DNA of 64,000 nt from an uncultured Pelagibacteraceae bacterium (GCA_902555065.1 CACDQQ010000002.1:1-64000); one strand, 5' to 3'. Counted from the stretch's first letter, positions 17,237-24,701 are shown. A program made the numbers and translations. Notes: generated by a model from the letters alone, not told the origin.

Positions 17237-17932
17237 ATGATATTTGAACAACTTTTCGATCAAAAATCTTCTACATACACTTATATAATTGCAAGTGGTG
17301 AAGGTAGAGAAGCATTAATAATTGATCCAGTCATTGAACATTCTGATGAGTATTCAACTATATTAAATAATTTAGATCTTAAACTTGTAAAAGTAATTGA
17401 TACTCACATTCATGCTGATCACATCTCAGCATTAAATGAATTAAATAAAAGAACAAACTGTATAAGAGTTATGGGAGAAAAATCTAAATCAGAAGTGATA
17501 GATCTAAGAATTAAAGATGGTGAAAAAATTAAAGTTGAAGAAGTTGAACTTCAAGCAATTTATACTCCTGGTCATACTGACTGCTCTTATAGTTTTTTGA
17601 TGAATGATAGAGTTTTTACTGGAGATACACTTTTAATAAATGGAAGTGGTAGAACAGATTTTCAAAATGGTAATGCTTACGATGCTTACGACTCTATATT
17701 TAATAAATTATTAAAATTACCCGAAAAAACTCTCGTATTTCCAGCTCATGATTATAATGGCAAGAAATTTTCCACTATCGAAAATGAAAAAAATAATAAT
17801 CCAAGATTACAAGTAAGTTCAAAAGAAGAATACGCAGACATAATGAATAATCTAAATCTTGCAAATCCAAAAATGATGGATGTCGCAGTGCCTGCTAATG
17901 TAAAAGGGCTTACTTTAGACAATATTAATTAA
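17237..17932 (+). CDS. ETHE1-like metallo-beta-lactamase-fold persulfide dioxygenase
   Basis: This 231-residue protein has the metal motif H57-x-H59-x-D61-H62 in THIHADHISAL. A further ligand region is TPGHTDCSYSF, and the ETHE1-type GDTLLINGSGRTDFQNG segment follows. That last motif (GRTDFQ) is typical of glutathione persulfide dioxygenases, mononuclear iron enzymes oxidising GSSH to sulfite. It lies 37 bases before cysE and cysK, which supports a role in handling sulfane sulfur near cysteine formation. The rhodanese domain found in some relatives is absent. A glyoxalase II-like thioesterase is the main alternative and less likely. Confidence 0.82.
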   Translation: MIFEQLFDQKSSTYTYIIASGEGREALIIDPVIEHSDEYSTILNNLDLKLVKVIDTHIHADHISALNELNKRTNCIRVMGEKSKSEVIDLRIKDGEKIKVEEVELQAIYTPGHTDCSYSFLMNDRVFTGDTLLINGSGRTDFQNGNAYDAYDSIFNKLLKLPEKTLVFPAHDYNGKKFSTIENEKNNNPRLQVSSKEEYADIMNNLNLANPKMMDVAVPANVKGLTLDNIN

Positions 17933-17969
17933 CTTTAAATTTCAACATTAATAACTATATAGGCAGTCT

Positions 17970-18545
17970 ATGAATGACTATTTGCAATCAATTATTGATA
18001 GGGATCCAGCAGCAAGATCAAAGCTAAGTGTAATTTTAACATACCCTGGCGTTAAGGCTGTATTTTTTCACAGAATTGCAAATTTTTTTGCTACTGCAAA
18101 ATTTGATCTTATCGCAAGAATTATTTCTCAGTTTTCCCGTTTCTTGACTGGTATTGAAATTCACCCTAAAGCAAAAATCGGAAAAAATTTATTTATTGAT
18201 CATGGTATGGGAGTTGTAATTGGAGAAACATCAGACATCGCAGACAATGTAACTATTTATCATATGGTTACTTTAGGTGGAATATCCCCTAGTATTAATT
18301 CTAATGATCAAAGAGAAGTTAAGAGACACCCTACTCTTCGTGACAATGTTGTAGTTGGTTCAGGTGCTCAAATTTTAGGGCCAGTAATAGTTGGAAAAAA
18401 TGCTAAAATTGGTGCGAATGCAGTTGTCACAAAAAATGTTCCTGAAAATGCTGTTATGGTAGGAATACCTGCTAAGAATGTTGGAACAGCAACTGAAGAA
18501 TTTAAACCTTATGCTGTAACTAATGGCAGTGAGGAAAACGAATAA
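17970..18545 (+). CDS. cysE: Serine O-acetyltransferase
   Basis: This 191-residue protein is the short EpsC/CysE form. The left-handed hexapeptide repeat region begins at [18 protein letters not shown], with the active-site His in [14 protein letters not shown] and a second in IYHMVTLGG. It makes O-acetylserine from serine and acetyl-CoA for cysteine synthesis. Its stop overlaps the cysK start as TAATG, so the two enzymes are produced together, as expected for a cysteine synthase complex. The C-terminal tail ends in EENE, not Ile; an Ile end is common where CysE docks into CysK. Confidence 0.92.
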   Translation: MNDYLQSIIDRDPAARSKLSVILTYPGVKAVFFHRIANFFATAKFDLIARIISQFSRFLTGIEIHPKAKIGKNLFIDHGMGVVIGETSDIADNVTIYHMVTLGGISPSINSNDQREVKRHPTLRDNVVVGSGAQILGPVIVGKNAKIGANAVVTKNVPENAVMVGIPAKNVGTATEEFKPYAVTNGSEENE

Positions 18546-19546
18546 TGAAAAATTACAAGGATGATTTTATCCAATCAATTGGAAATACTCCTTTAATAAA
18601 ACTAAAAGCTGCATCTGAGATAACTGGTTGTAATATTTATGGTAAAGCTGAATTTTTAAATCCAGGAGGATCTGTAAAAGACAGAGCAGCACTTGCTCTT
18701 ATAAAAGACGCTGAAGAAAAAAAATTAATATCTAAAGGCGGAATAATTGTGGAAGGTACTGCAGGAAATACTGGAATTGGATTATGTTTATTAGGAAATT
18801 CACTAGGTTACAAAACTATTATTGTAATGAACGATAATCAAACTCAAGAAAAAAAAGATACATTAAGAAATATTGGTGCAGATTTGAAATTGGTTCCACC
18901 AAAACCTTATAAAGATGAAAATAACTTTGTTAAAATTGCTGCTAGAATGGCTGAGGAGCTAAAAAGTTCAAATAATCATGGAGTTGTCTGGGCAAACCAA
19001 TTTGATAATACCGCAAACTCTAAAGGTCACTACTATACAACGGGTCCTGAGATATGGGAGCAAACGGAAGGAAAAGTTGATGGATTTGTATGTTCTTCTG
19101 GAACTGGAGGAACAATTGGTGGAGTAAGTAGTTTTTTAAAAGAAAAAAATAAAGATATAAAAATTTATCTATCAGATCCAAAGGGATCCTCTCTTTACAA
19201 TCACATTGAAAACGGCGAGTTAAAAGCTGAAGGTGGATCAATAACTGAGGGTATTGGATCCAGCAGAGTAACTGCTAATTTTGCAGAAGCAAAAATAGAT
19301 GGAGCCTTTTCAATTGAAGATAAAGAATCTTTGCCAATACTATATGATTTAATCAAAAATGAAGGTTTAAGTCTTGGAACAAGTTGTGGAGTAAATATTG
19401 CAGGTGCAATTAGATTGGGTAAAAAACTAGGCCCAGGAAAAACTATTGTCACTATTCTTTGCGACAAATCAGACAGATACAACTCAAAGATGTTTAATAA
19501 ACCTTTTTTAATTGAAAAAGGTTTACCTTATCCCGACTGGATATAA
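18545..19546 (+). CDS. cysK: Cysteine synthase A (O-acetylserine sulfhydrylase)
   Basis: This 333-residue PLP enzyme has its Schiff-base lysine at K45 in PGGSVKDRA. The substrate loop is GTAGNTGIG, the phosphate-binding loop SSGTGGTIGG and the cofactor pocket TSCGVN. It forms cysteine from O-acetylserine and sulfide. The GTAGNTGIG version, rather than TSGNTGI, marks a subgroup common in alphaproteobacteria. It is coupled to cysE by a one-base overlap and is followed by a weak terminator-like hairpin. With no sulfate-reduction genes nearby, the sulfide would have to come from reduced sulfur compounds. Confidence 0.92.
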   Translation: MKNYKDDFIQSIGNTPLIKLKAASEITGCNIYGKAEFLNPGGSVKDRAALALIKDAEEKKLISKGGIIVEGTAGNTGIGLCLLGNSLGYKTIIVMNDNQTQEKKDTLRNIGADLKLVPPKPYKDENNFVKIAARMAEELKSSNNHGVVWANQFDNTANSKGHYYTTGPEIWEQTEGKVDGFVCSSGTGGTIGGVSSFLKEKNKDIKIYLSDPKGSSLYNHIENGELKAEGGSITEGIGSSRVTANFAEAKIDGAFSIEDKESLPILYDLIKNEGLSLGTSCGVNIAGAIRLGKKLGPGKTIVTILCDKSDRYNSKMFNKPFLIEKGLPYPDWI

Positions 19547-19562
19547 TCACGCATACCAGCAC

Positions 19563-19585
19563 TGTAATAAAACCATTACATTTTT
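19563..19585 (+). terminator. Weak terminator-like hairpin after cysK
   Basis: TGTAAT and ATTACA form a 6-bp stem around AAAACC, followed directly by TTTTT. The stem is AT-rich and weak, but the stem-plus-T-run layout and its place between cysK and the small-protein operon support a transcription boundary. Confidence 0.45.
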
Positions 19586-19628
19586 AATTTAGAATAAATA
19601 AATATAATCTAATAATCAAAGGAATTTT

Positions 19629-20003
19629 ATGAACGCAAAAGAAGTAGTTAAAAAAGGATATGAACTTTTTGGCAAAGGAGATATGGAGGGATTTATGGAA
19701 ATGGTACATGATGATATCACTTGGATTTATCCTGGAGATAAGCATCCAATGTCAGGAACTCATAAAGGCAAAGAAGCATATATGAAAACCATGATGCGAG
19801 TTCCAGATCTATGGAGTAATTTTTCAGTAACCCCTGATATGATGATAAGTGAGGGGAATAAAGTGTTTGTTAAAGCAATTGCTAAGGCAGATGGCATGGA
19901 TACTATTTTTGGTCATTATTTTGAAGTAAGCGATGATGGTAAACTGACATTGTTTATTGCGTTTGACGACACATTGAGCATGTTCAATGCAATGAAAAAG
20001 TAA
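19629..20003 (+). CDS. SnoaL/NTF2-like small protein
   Basis: This 124-residue single-domain NTF2-fold protein begins the long small-protein operon; SD AAGGAA precedes the ATG. It shows the classical SnoaL-like start (VVKKGYELFGKGDMEGFMEMVHDDITWIYPG) and a later FGHYFEVSDDGKLT strand. The cavity of such proteins binds or isomerises hydrophobic small molecules. No signal peptide, so cytoplasmic. The next gene begins after 6 bases. Function unknown; it may be a non-enzymatic binding protein. Confidence 0.78.
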   Translation: MNAKEVVKKGYELFGKGDMEGFMEMVHDDITWIYPGDKHPMSGTHKGKEAYMKTMMRVPDLWSNFSVTPDMMISEGNKVFVKAIAKADGMDTIFGHYFEVSDDGKLTLFIAFDDTLSMFNAMKK

Positions 20004-20009
20004 GAGTTT

Positions 20010-20477
20010 ATGAAAAAATTATATTTTTTTTTAATTATCATATTTATGTCGAGCACAGCTTTTGCTGAACAAGGACAAATTAAACAAAACGGTTTTTTTG
20101 CAGGTACATCAAAGGTTTTAGGTGACGATAAAGGTAATTTTACAATTATCTATGATGGTATGTTGGGTTTAAAAGCATTAGATGGAACGACTTTTGGAGA
20201 TAAATCTTCAATGAGATGCGTAGGTTCAATAGTTGTTTTTGCAGGAAAAGGATATGAAAGTGGTACTTGCGTAAATAAATTTGAAGATGGTGGAACAGCA
20301 ACTTCGCAATATAAAGGTGTTTTTGGAAAAATGTTGAGATGGAAATATGTAAGTGGAACTGGAAAGTATGAAAATATATCAGGTGGTGGAACTGCGACTA
20401 TAAAAGGTATGAATTCTGCACAAGAAGGGATAGTTCATTCTTACAATGAAATTACAGGAAATTATAATTTAAACTAA
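20010..20477 (+). CDS. Secreted beta-barrel-like protein of unknown function
   Basis: The 155-residue protein has a Sec signal peptide (MKKLYFFLIIIFMSSTAFA, cleavage expected after AFA). The mature part is rich in Gly, Thr and aromatic residues in alternating beta-strand patterns. WKYVSGTGKYENISGGGTAT, near residues 111-130, is the motif seen in allene-oxide-cyclase/dirigent-like barrels. C70 and C87 could form a disulfide in the periplasm. It sits between two cytoplasmic NTF2-like genes with gaps of 6 and 8 bases. It may bind or cyclise a lipid-like compound in the periplasm; that is inference from fold resemblance. Confidence 0.65.
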   Translation: MKKLYFFLIIIFMSSTAFAEQGQIKQNGFFAGTSKVLGDDKGNFTIIYDGMLGLKALDGTTFGDKSSMRCVGSIVVFAGKGYESGTCVNKFEDGGTATSQYKGVFGKMLRWKYVSGTGKYENISGGGTATIKGMNSAQEGIVHSYNEITGNYNLN

Positions 20478-20485
20478 GGAGAAAT

Positions 20486-20815
20486 ATGTCAATTTTAGAA
20501 AAACTTAATAAATCAATTTTGGAAAAGGATGGGGCTGCAGCTGGAGAGTTAGTGCATGAAGAATATAAGATGTTTTCTCATCTTAAAGGTGAATATGTGC
20601 ATATGGGTAAAGAAGGTATGATAGAGGCTGTAAGTAAAGGAATGATGAGTCCTGTTAAACATAGAATTCTTTTTGAAAATGATGAGATAGGTTTTGATCA
20701 TTCTTATGTGACTTATCAAGATGGAAACACAGAGGCGTTAATGTGTTGTTGGAAGTTCAAAGATGGAAAAATCATCGAAGTAGAAACAGGCGCAACAAAA
20801 TTACCAAAAGAATAA
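20486..20815 (+). CDS. NTF2-like small protein, paralogue of the gene at 23124
   Basis: This 109-residue protein has SD AAGGAG before the ATG. It shares with the protein at 23124-23444 the start MSILEK, the middle ENDE(I/V)G-H-(S/A)(Y/F)VT-DGN-EA, and the end KDGK(I/M)I-ETGAT. The two are therefore duplicated copies within one operon. The fold prediction is a minimal NTF2/SnoaL-like domain. No catalytic residues stand out. Having both copies kept side by side in a streamlined genome suggests separate ligands or a heteromeric complex. Confidence 0.7.
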   Translation: MSILEKLNKSILEKDGAAAGELVHEEYKMFSHLKGEYVHMGKEGMIEAVSKGMMSPVKHRILFENDEIGFDHSYVTYQDGNTEALMCCWKFKDGKIIEVETGATKLPKE

Positions 20816-20828
20816 ATTAAGGAAGATT

Positions 20829-21185
20829 ATGAGTGGCGCAGAAACAAAAAGTTTTGATAAACCAGATCAGGAATTTAAACAATTTGACAATGCAGACATG
20901 TACCATGTGAATGTTGGTGGACAGAGGTTAGTACAAATTAAACTTCAACCAGGTTGGAAATGGTCAAAAGATGTTAAACCAAAAATAGACTCCGACGCTG
21001 CAAGTTGTCAGGCAAATCATATTGGGGTTATTGTAAAAGGAACTGTGTGTGCAAAACATGACGATGGAACAGAAATTACTTATACCGCCGGTAGCGCTTA
21101 CTCAGTTAAACCAGGTCATGATGCATGGGTAGTTGGTGATGAGCCAGTTATTGCATACGAGTTTGGTGGAGTGTGGGGCGAATAA
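20829..21185 (+). CDS. Small cupin-domain protein
   Basis: This 118-residue cytoplasmic cupin has the features LQPGWKWSKDVKP, CQANHIGVIVKGTV and PGHDAWVVGDEPV. These define a cupin subgroup in which the usual HxH motif is reduced to one His (H58 in ANHIG) and motif 2 has GHDAW. Metal binding may therefore be weak or different. Its stop overlaps the next start by one base (TAATG), so it is coupled to the small barrel protein that follows. Substrate unknown. Confidence 0.78.
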   Translation: MSGAETKSFDKPDQEFKQFDNADMYHVNVGGQRLVQIKLQPGWKWSKDVKPKIDSDAASCQANHIGVIVKGTVCAKHDDGTEITYTAGSAYSVKPGHDAWVVGDEPVIAYEFGGVWGE

Positions 21186-21454
21186 TGGTGAAGATGGTAG
21201 GTAGTTTTGAAGTAAAAGATTGGGATCACTGGAAAAAATCTTTTGATGCCCATAAAGAACCTAGGGAAGCTGCTGGTATAAAAACAGTTTATGTTGGAAA
21301 TGAAATAGATAATCCAAATAAAGTTCATATAGTCATGGAGACTCCCGCAGCAGATACAATGCAAAAATTTATGCAAGACCCAGATAATGCTAAAGTAATC
21401 GAAGAATCTGGACACAAACAAGAAACAACAATGATGAGCGTTTGCTCAGATTAA
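21185..21454 (+). CDS. Small ferredoxin-like alpha/beta-barrel protein (ABM/DUF3764-like)
   Basis: This 89-residue protein starts at the ATG overlapping the cupin stop; an earlier in-frame start at 21173 is inside the cupin gene. The pattern strand, helix (VKDWDHWKKSFDAHKE), strand, strand (PNKVHIVMETP), helix (DTMQKFMQDPDNAKVIEESG) fits the dimeric alpha/beta-barrel superfamily that includes ABM monooxygenases and EthD/DUF proteins. No catalytic residues are recognisable. It resembles the proteins at 22190 and 22508 in order of elements, though sequence identity is low. Confidence 0.62.
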   Translation: MVKMVGSFEVKDWDHWKKSFDAHKEPREAAGIKTVYVGNEIDNPNKVHIVMETPAADTMQKFMQDPDNAKVIEESGHKQETTMMSVCSD

Positions 21455-21472
21455 AACAAACTGAAAGGTAAT

Positions 21473-21760
21473 ATGAAATACTATATGGTAACTCACACGT
21501 TTAAATCTAAAGAAATGAAAAAAAAATTTAATGAAACTTTAGGCGGAATGACTAGAGAACAAATAATTGAATCATCAACAAGTGATAAGGCCAAATGTCA
21601 AATGACATACTACACTCCTGATGAGACAATGACTATGTTCTGTCATTGGATGGCTGAAAGCACCGATGCTATTAATGAGCAACTTTCTGCTATGAATGAT
21701 TTTTTTGAACCACATCAATTTACAGAGGTAAAAGAGGAAGTATTCAATTTTAATAGTTAA
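21473..21760 (+). CDS. Small uncharacterised protein, ferredoxin-like fold suspected
   Basis: This 95-residue protein has no signal peptide. The layout MKYYMVTHTFKSKEMKKKF, then a KCQMTYYTPDETMTMFCHWMAES strand pair, then a DAINEQLSAMNDFFEPHQF helix, again suggests a short beta-alpha-beta-beta-alpha-beta barrel. The Met, Cys and His-rich centre is unusual. SD AAGG lies ahead of the ATG. I do not recognise a family. Its place among similar short proteins is the only functional clue. Confidence 0.55.
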   Translation: MKYYMVTHTFKSKEMKKKFNETLGGMTREQIIESSTSDKAKCQMTYYTPDETMTMFCHWMAESTDAINEQLSAMNDFFEPHQFTEVKEEVFNFNS

Positions 21761-21777
21761 ACAATATAGGAAAATTT

Positions 21778-22176
21778 ATGAAAAAAATTATAGTCGTATT
21801 ATTCTTAAGTATCTTTACTTCAAATTGCTTTGCAGATGGTCATGTAAAGAGAATATTATCAACAAGTGAAACTGGTATGGGAAATGAAATTGTTTATCCA
21901 TCGGGTAAAGCAAAAATAACAGCTTTTGAATTTACTGTCCCTGTAGGAGCTCCAGTAAAACCTCACACACATTCCTTTCCAGTATTAATAATGATCCAAC
22001 AAGGTGAAATTGAGCTTACGATGGATGGCAAAACCAAAGTTTATAAGGCTGGTGATGCATTTGTTGAAGATGTCGGTATTGCACATGAATCTCGAAATAT
22101 AGGAAATGTGCCTGCTAAAGCAATAGTGGTTGCAATCGGTGTTGAAGGTCAGAAGATTGTAAATCCAGTTAAATAG
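21778..22176 (+). CDS. Secreted small cupin
   Basis: This 132-residue protein has a Sec signal peptide (MKKIIVVLFLSIFTSNCFA, cut expected before DGH), so this cupin acts in the periplasm, unlike the one at 20829. Motif 1 is KPHTHSFPVLIMIQQGEI, keeping HxH but lacking the usual Glu. Motif 2 is KAGDAFVEDVGIAHESRN with the last His. Three metal ligands are thus present. It may bind a small ligand or carry out a simple oxygenation. It is the second secreted member of the operon. Confidence 0.75.
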   Translation: MKKIIVVLFLSIFTSNCFADGHVKRILSTSETGMGNEIVYPSGKAKITAFEFTVPVGAPVKPHTHSFPVLIMIQQGEIELTMDGKTKVYKAGDAFVEDVGIAHESRNIGNVPAKAIVVAIGVEGQKIVNPVK

Positions 22177-22189
22177 AGAGGAAACAGAA

Positions 22190-22480
22190 ATGATAATTAA
22201 AATAGAAGAAAATATAAAATCACTTTCATCATGGATGAATATGGTAAAAGCGAATGCTGAAAAAATTAAAGGATTTGGTGCTACGATTATTTTTGCAGGT
22301 GTATCAAAAGAAGACCCTACAAAATTTACTGTAATCGTTAAGTATGCAACCATGGAAGGTTTTGAAGCATTTAAAAATGACAAAGAACTTCATGCAGCAA
22401 GAGCTGAAGCAGGCGTGGATTTAGATTCAGCAAAGGTTACGCCGATGCATGAAGATTTTATGGAAAATTTTAGTGGATAA
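22190..22480 (+). CDS. Small alpha/beta-barrel protein (ABM/DUF3764-like)
   Basis: This 96-residue protein has SD GAGGAAA ahead of the ATG. The order is strand (MIIKIEENI), helix (LSSWMNMVKANAEKIKG), strand (ATIIFAGVSKEDPTKFTVIVKY), helix (EGFEAFKNDKELHAARAEAG), strand. It matches the plan of the proteins at 21185 and 22508. Such proteins usually dimerise into a barrel with a hydrophobic pocket. No active-site residue can be named. Confidence 0.6.
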   Translation: MIIKIEENIKSLSSWMNMVKANAEKIKGFGATIIFAGVSKEDPTKFTVIVKYATMEGFEAFKNDKELHAARAEAGVDLDSAKVTPMHEDFMENFSG

Positions 22481-22507
22481 ACAATCAATATAAAGAAAGG
22501 ATAAAAT

Positions 22508-22798
22508 ATGGAAACAGAAACACTAGTAGTAGCTCATTTAAAAGAAGGTATGTTAGAAAAATTTATGGGCTTTATGCAATCAGATGCTGGTATGGCAGAA
22601 AGATCGAAAGTTGCAAATGTATCAAAAACAATTGGAACAGTTGCACCTGACAAAAAAACAGTAATGTTTAAAATTTTTGTGACCGATAAAGCTGCCCTTA
22701 AAGCTTTTATAGATGGAAGCAATCCAGTATCAGCTCCAGTTATGAAAGAAGTTATGGAAAGTTACAGTGTCTACGAATTAAATAAAGTAGATATGTAA
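22508..22798 (+). CDS. Small alpha/beta-barrel protein (ABM/DUF3764-like)
   Basis: This 96-residue protein is preceded by SD AAAGGA. It begins METETLVVAHLKEGMLEKFMGFM, followed by a KKTVMFKIFVTD strand and a KAALKAFIDGSNPVSAPVMKEV helix. It is the third protein of this shape in the operon. Three distant copies kept together suggest either a hetero-oligomer or parallel steps on related ligands. I cannot assign a reaction. Confidence 0.6.
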   Translation: METETLVVAHLKEGMLEKFMGFMQSDAGMAERSKVANVSKTIGTVAPDKKTVMFKIFVTDKAALKAFIDGSNPVSAPVMKEVMESYSVYELNKVDM

Positions 22799-22821
22799 TA
22801 ATTTTTGTAATAAGGTTTGTA

Positions 22822-23112
22822 ATGCCTTCAGGATATATCATATTAAATATTAATGTGTTAAATCCTGAAAATTACAAAGAGTATTTGGAAAAAGCTCCTC
22901 CAACTGCTCAAATGTTTGGTGGCGAATACATTATAAGAGGTGGCGAAAATGAAGTCATTGAAGGTGAGTGGAAATATCCAAGAACTGTTGTAATTAAATT
23001 CCCATCTTATGAAAAAGTTTTTGAGTGGTACAATTCCGAAATATATAAACCTATCAGACAGATTAGATTAGATAATACTGTATCAAATACATTAATAATT
23101 AAAGGAGCATAA
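22822..23112 (+). CDS. DUF1330 family protein
   Basis: This 96-residue protein matches DUF1330: GYIILNINVLNPENYKEYLEKAPPT at the start, a GGEYIIRGGENEVIEGEW centre, and VVIKFPSYEKVFEWYNSEIYKPIRQIR. The family has the same dimeric alpha/beta-barrel fold as ABM monooxygenases but no established reaction. This is the most confidently placed of the short barrel proteins here. It has a weak SD (AAGG) and an 11-base gap to the next gene. Confidence 0.85.
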   Translation: MPSGYIILNINVLNPENYKEYLEKAPPTAQMFGGEYIIRGGENEVIEGEWKYPRTVVIKFPSYEKVFEWYNSEIYKPIRQIRLDNTVSNTLIIKGA

Positions 23113-23123
23113 AGGAGAAAAAA

Positions 23124-23444
23124 ATGTCAATATTAGAAAAATATAGTGCTGCAATTAAAAATAAAGATGAAGCAGCAATGAATGAACTTTTGCATGATGA
23201 TTTTAAATTCACAATGCATAAATCAGGGAGTGTTTTAACTAAAAGTGATGTTATCAAATGGGCAATGAGTGGTGACATTAAGCAAGATAAAACTAGAATT
23301 GTTTATGAAAATGATGAAGTTGGTGTTCACCATGCGTTTGTAACATTTGATGACGGTAATGTAGAAGCAGTTATGGCAGTCTACAAATACAAAGATGGCA
23401 AAATGATTAGTTTAGAAACTGGCGCAACGCCAATGCCAAAATAA
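23124..23444 (+). CDS. NTF2-like small protein, paralogue of the gene at 20486
   Basis: This 106-residue protein has SD AAAGGAG. It aligns along its whole length with the protein at 20486-20815 (shared MSILEK start, YENDEVGVHHAFVTFDDGN centre and LETGAT end). In this copy the middle carries HH where the other has DH. The fold is NTF2/SnoaL-like. The next gene starts at the base after its stop. The role is presumably related to its paralogue but not identical. Confidence 0.7.
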   Translation: MSILEKYSAAIKNKDEAAMNELLHDDFKFTMHKSGSVLTKSDVIKWAMSGDIKQDKTRIVYENDEVGVHHAFVTFDDGNVEAVMAVYKYKDGKMISLETGATPMPK

Positions 23445-24041
23445 GTGAACAACATAGATTTTTATTTTTCTATTGGAAGTACTTATACTTATCTTTCGGT
23501 TACTCGAGCACTAGAAGCAGAAAAACAACATCAAATTAAGTTTAACTGGACACCTTTTAGTGTGAGAGCAATAATGAAAGAAATGAACAATGTTCCCTTT
23601 CCTAAAGAAAAAAAAAATAAAGTAGATTACATGTGGAGAGACATAGAAAGACGAGCAAAAAATTATGGATTTTTTGCCAAAACACCTGTTCCTTATCCTT
23701 TAACAGAATTTGATTTAGCTAATAAAATTGCAATATTAGGTTTAAAAAATAATTGGGGTGTAGATTACATTCAGCTTACGTATAAACGATGGTTTCAAGA
23801 AGGAAAAGAGCCTGCTGTTGAACCAAACTTGAGTGAAATCTGCGAAAAACTAAGCTTAGATAAAGAAAAGATTGTTTCAGAGGCAAGCTCTGAGGAAGTT
23901 AATAATATTTATTTATCAAATACAGAAAAGGCTAGAAAAAATAAAATATTTGGAAGTCCGTCATTTATTGTAAAAAATGAAATATTCTGGGGAGATGATA
24001 GAATGGAAGATGCAATCAAATGGTCGAAGGCAAATGAATAA
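23445..24041 (+). CDS. 2-hydroxychromene-2-carboxylate isomerase/DsbA-family protein
   Basis: This 198-residue kappa-class GST/DsbA-fold protein begins at a GTG directly after the previous stop. The family start FYFSIGSTYTYLSV contains the active Ser region (S11 or near), there is no CxxC, and the C-terminal signature IFGSPSFIVKNEIFWGDDRMED is typical. HCCA isomerases use glutathione to isomerise an aromatic ring-cleavage product. This is the only clear enzyme in the twelve-gene run, so it points to an aromatic or polyketide-like substrate for the set. It overlaps the first SMR gene by 8 bases. Confidence 0.82.
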   Translation: MNNIDFYFSIGSTYTYLSVTRALEAEKQHQIKFNWTPFSVRAIMKEMNNVPFPKEKKNKVDYMWRDIERRAKNYGFFAKTPVPYPLTEFDLANKIAILGLKNNWGVDYIQLTYKRWFQEGKEPAVEPNLSEICEKLSLDKEKIVSEASSEEVNNIYLSNTEKARKNKIFGSPSFIVKNEIFWGDDRMEDAIKWSKANE

Positions 24042-24369
24042 TATAACTGCTTATATAATTTTATTAATCGCAGTAATTCTTGGAACAGCTTCAAATAGTT
24101 TTGCTAAAAGTGCTCAAGGTTTTACATTATTAATACCTAGCATAATCACAGCAGTAACAATTGTTGGATGCATGTATACTTTGTCTTTAGTTATGAAAAG
24201 TATACCAGTTGGAATAACATATGCCTCTTTTGCAGGCTTATGTATAATTGCAACAGCTGCCGTTGGTGTTATAAAATTTAATCAAGTACCAAATTTTTAT
24301 ACAATAATTGGATTGATTTTAATTATCTCGGGTGTCTTAATAGTTAACTTATTAGGAACAAATAAGTGA
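24034..24369 (+). CDS. SMR-family small multidrug transporter subunit 1
   Basis: This 111-residue protein has four membrane helices. The true start is the ATG at 24034, overlapping the isomerase gene by 8 bases; an earlier frame start is inside that gene. SMR features are the helix-1 AVILGTASNSFAKSAQGF (position of the membrane Glu of EmrE taken by other residues) and PVGITYASFAG. Its stop overlaps the next SMR gene as GTGA. Two adjacent, different SMR genes typically give a heterodimer (EbrAB or MdtIJ type) exporting cations, polyamines or small amides. Confidence 0.8.
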   Translation: MNNITAYIILLIAVILGTASNSFAKSAQGFTLLIPSIITAVTIVGCMYTLSLVMKSIPVGITYASFAGLCIIATAAVGVIKFNQVPNFYTIIGLILIISGVLIVNLLGTNK

Positions 24370-24701
24370 AACCGTTATCTGGTTACATTTATTTAGTATT
24401 AGCTATATCAACAGGAATAGCTGCAAATAGTTTTGCTAAAATTTCAGATGGATTTTCAAAATTAACTCCAACGATATTATCAATAGCTTTTATGTGTATA
24501 ACTATGTATGGACTTGCAAAAGCTATGTCTATGATACCAGTAGGTTTTACTTATGCCACTTATAGTGGGATAACAGTGGCTGCTATTTTAGTCTTCGGTA
24601 TGATTAAATATAACCAGATACCAAATATGTATGGGTTAATTGGGATTTTTTTAATTATTATTGGTGTTGTAATGGTTAATTATCTTGGAAGAATTAATTA
24701 G
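24366..24701 (+). CDS. SMR-family small multidrug transporter subunit 2
   Basis: This 111-residue, four-helix protein starts at GTG 24366, four bases before its partner's stop ends. Like subunit 1 it lacks the canonical helix-1 Glu14 of EmrE (it has STGIAANSFAKISDGF) but keeps PVGFTYATYSGI. Both subunits share NSFAK-(S/I)-GF, so they form a related pair. The absent Glu suggests a coupling mechanism different from EmrE, or a role other than drug/H+ exchange. The 3' end overlaps the convergent EamA gene by four bases. Confidence 0.8.
   Translation: MKPLSGYIYLVLAISTGIAANSFAKISDGFSKLTPTILSIAFMCITMYGLAKAMSMIPVGFTYATYSGITVAAILVFGMIKYNQIPNMYGLIGIFLIIIGVVMVNYLGRIN

Noticed and set aside
19020-19482. 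Two minus-strand open frames within cysK
   Set aside because: They lie opposite a fully motif-supported cysteine synthase; low-complexity translation and no ribosome-binding site.
21985-22383. A 132-codon minus-strand open frame across the cupin and small barrel genes
   Set aside because: It runs across two well-supported genes with SD sequences on the other strand, and its translation matches no family.
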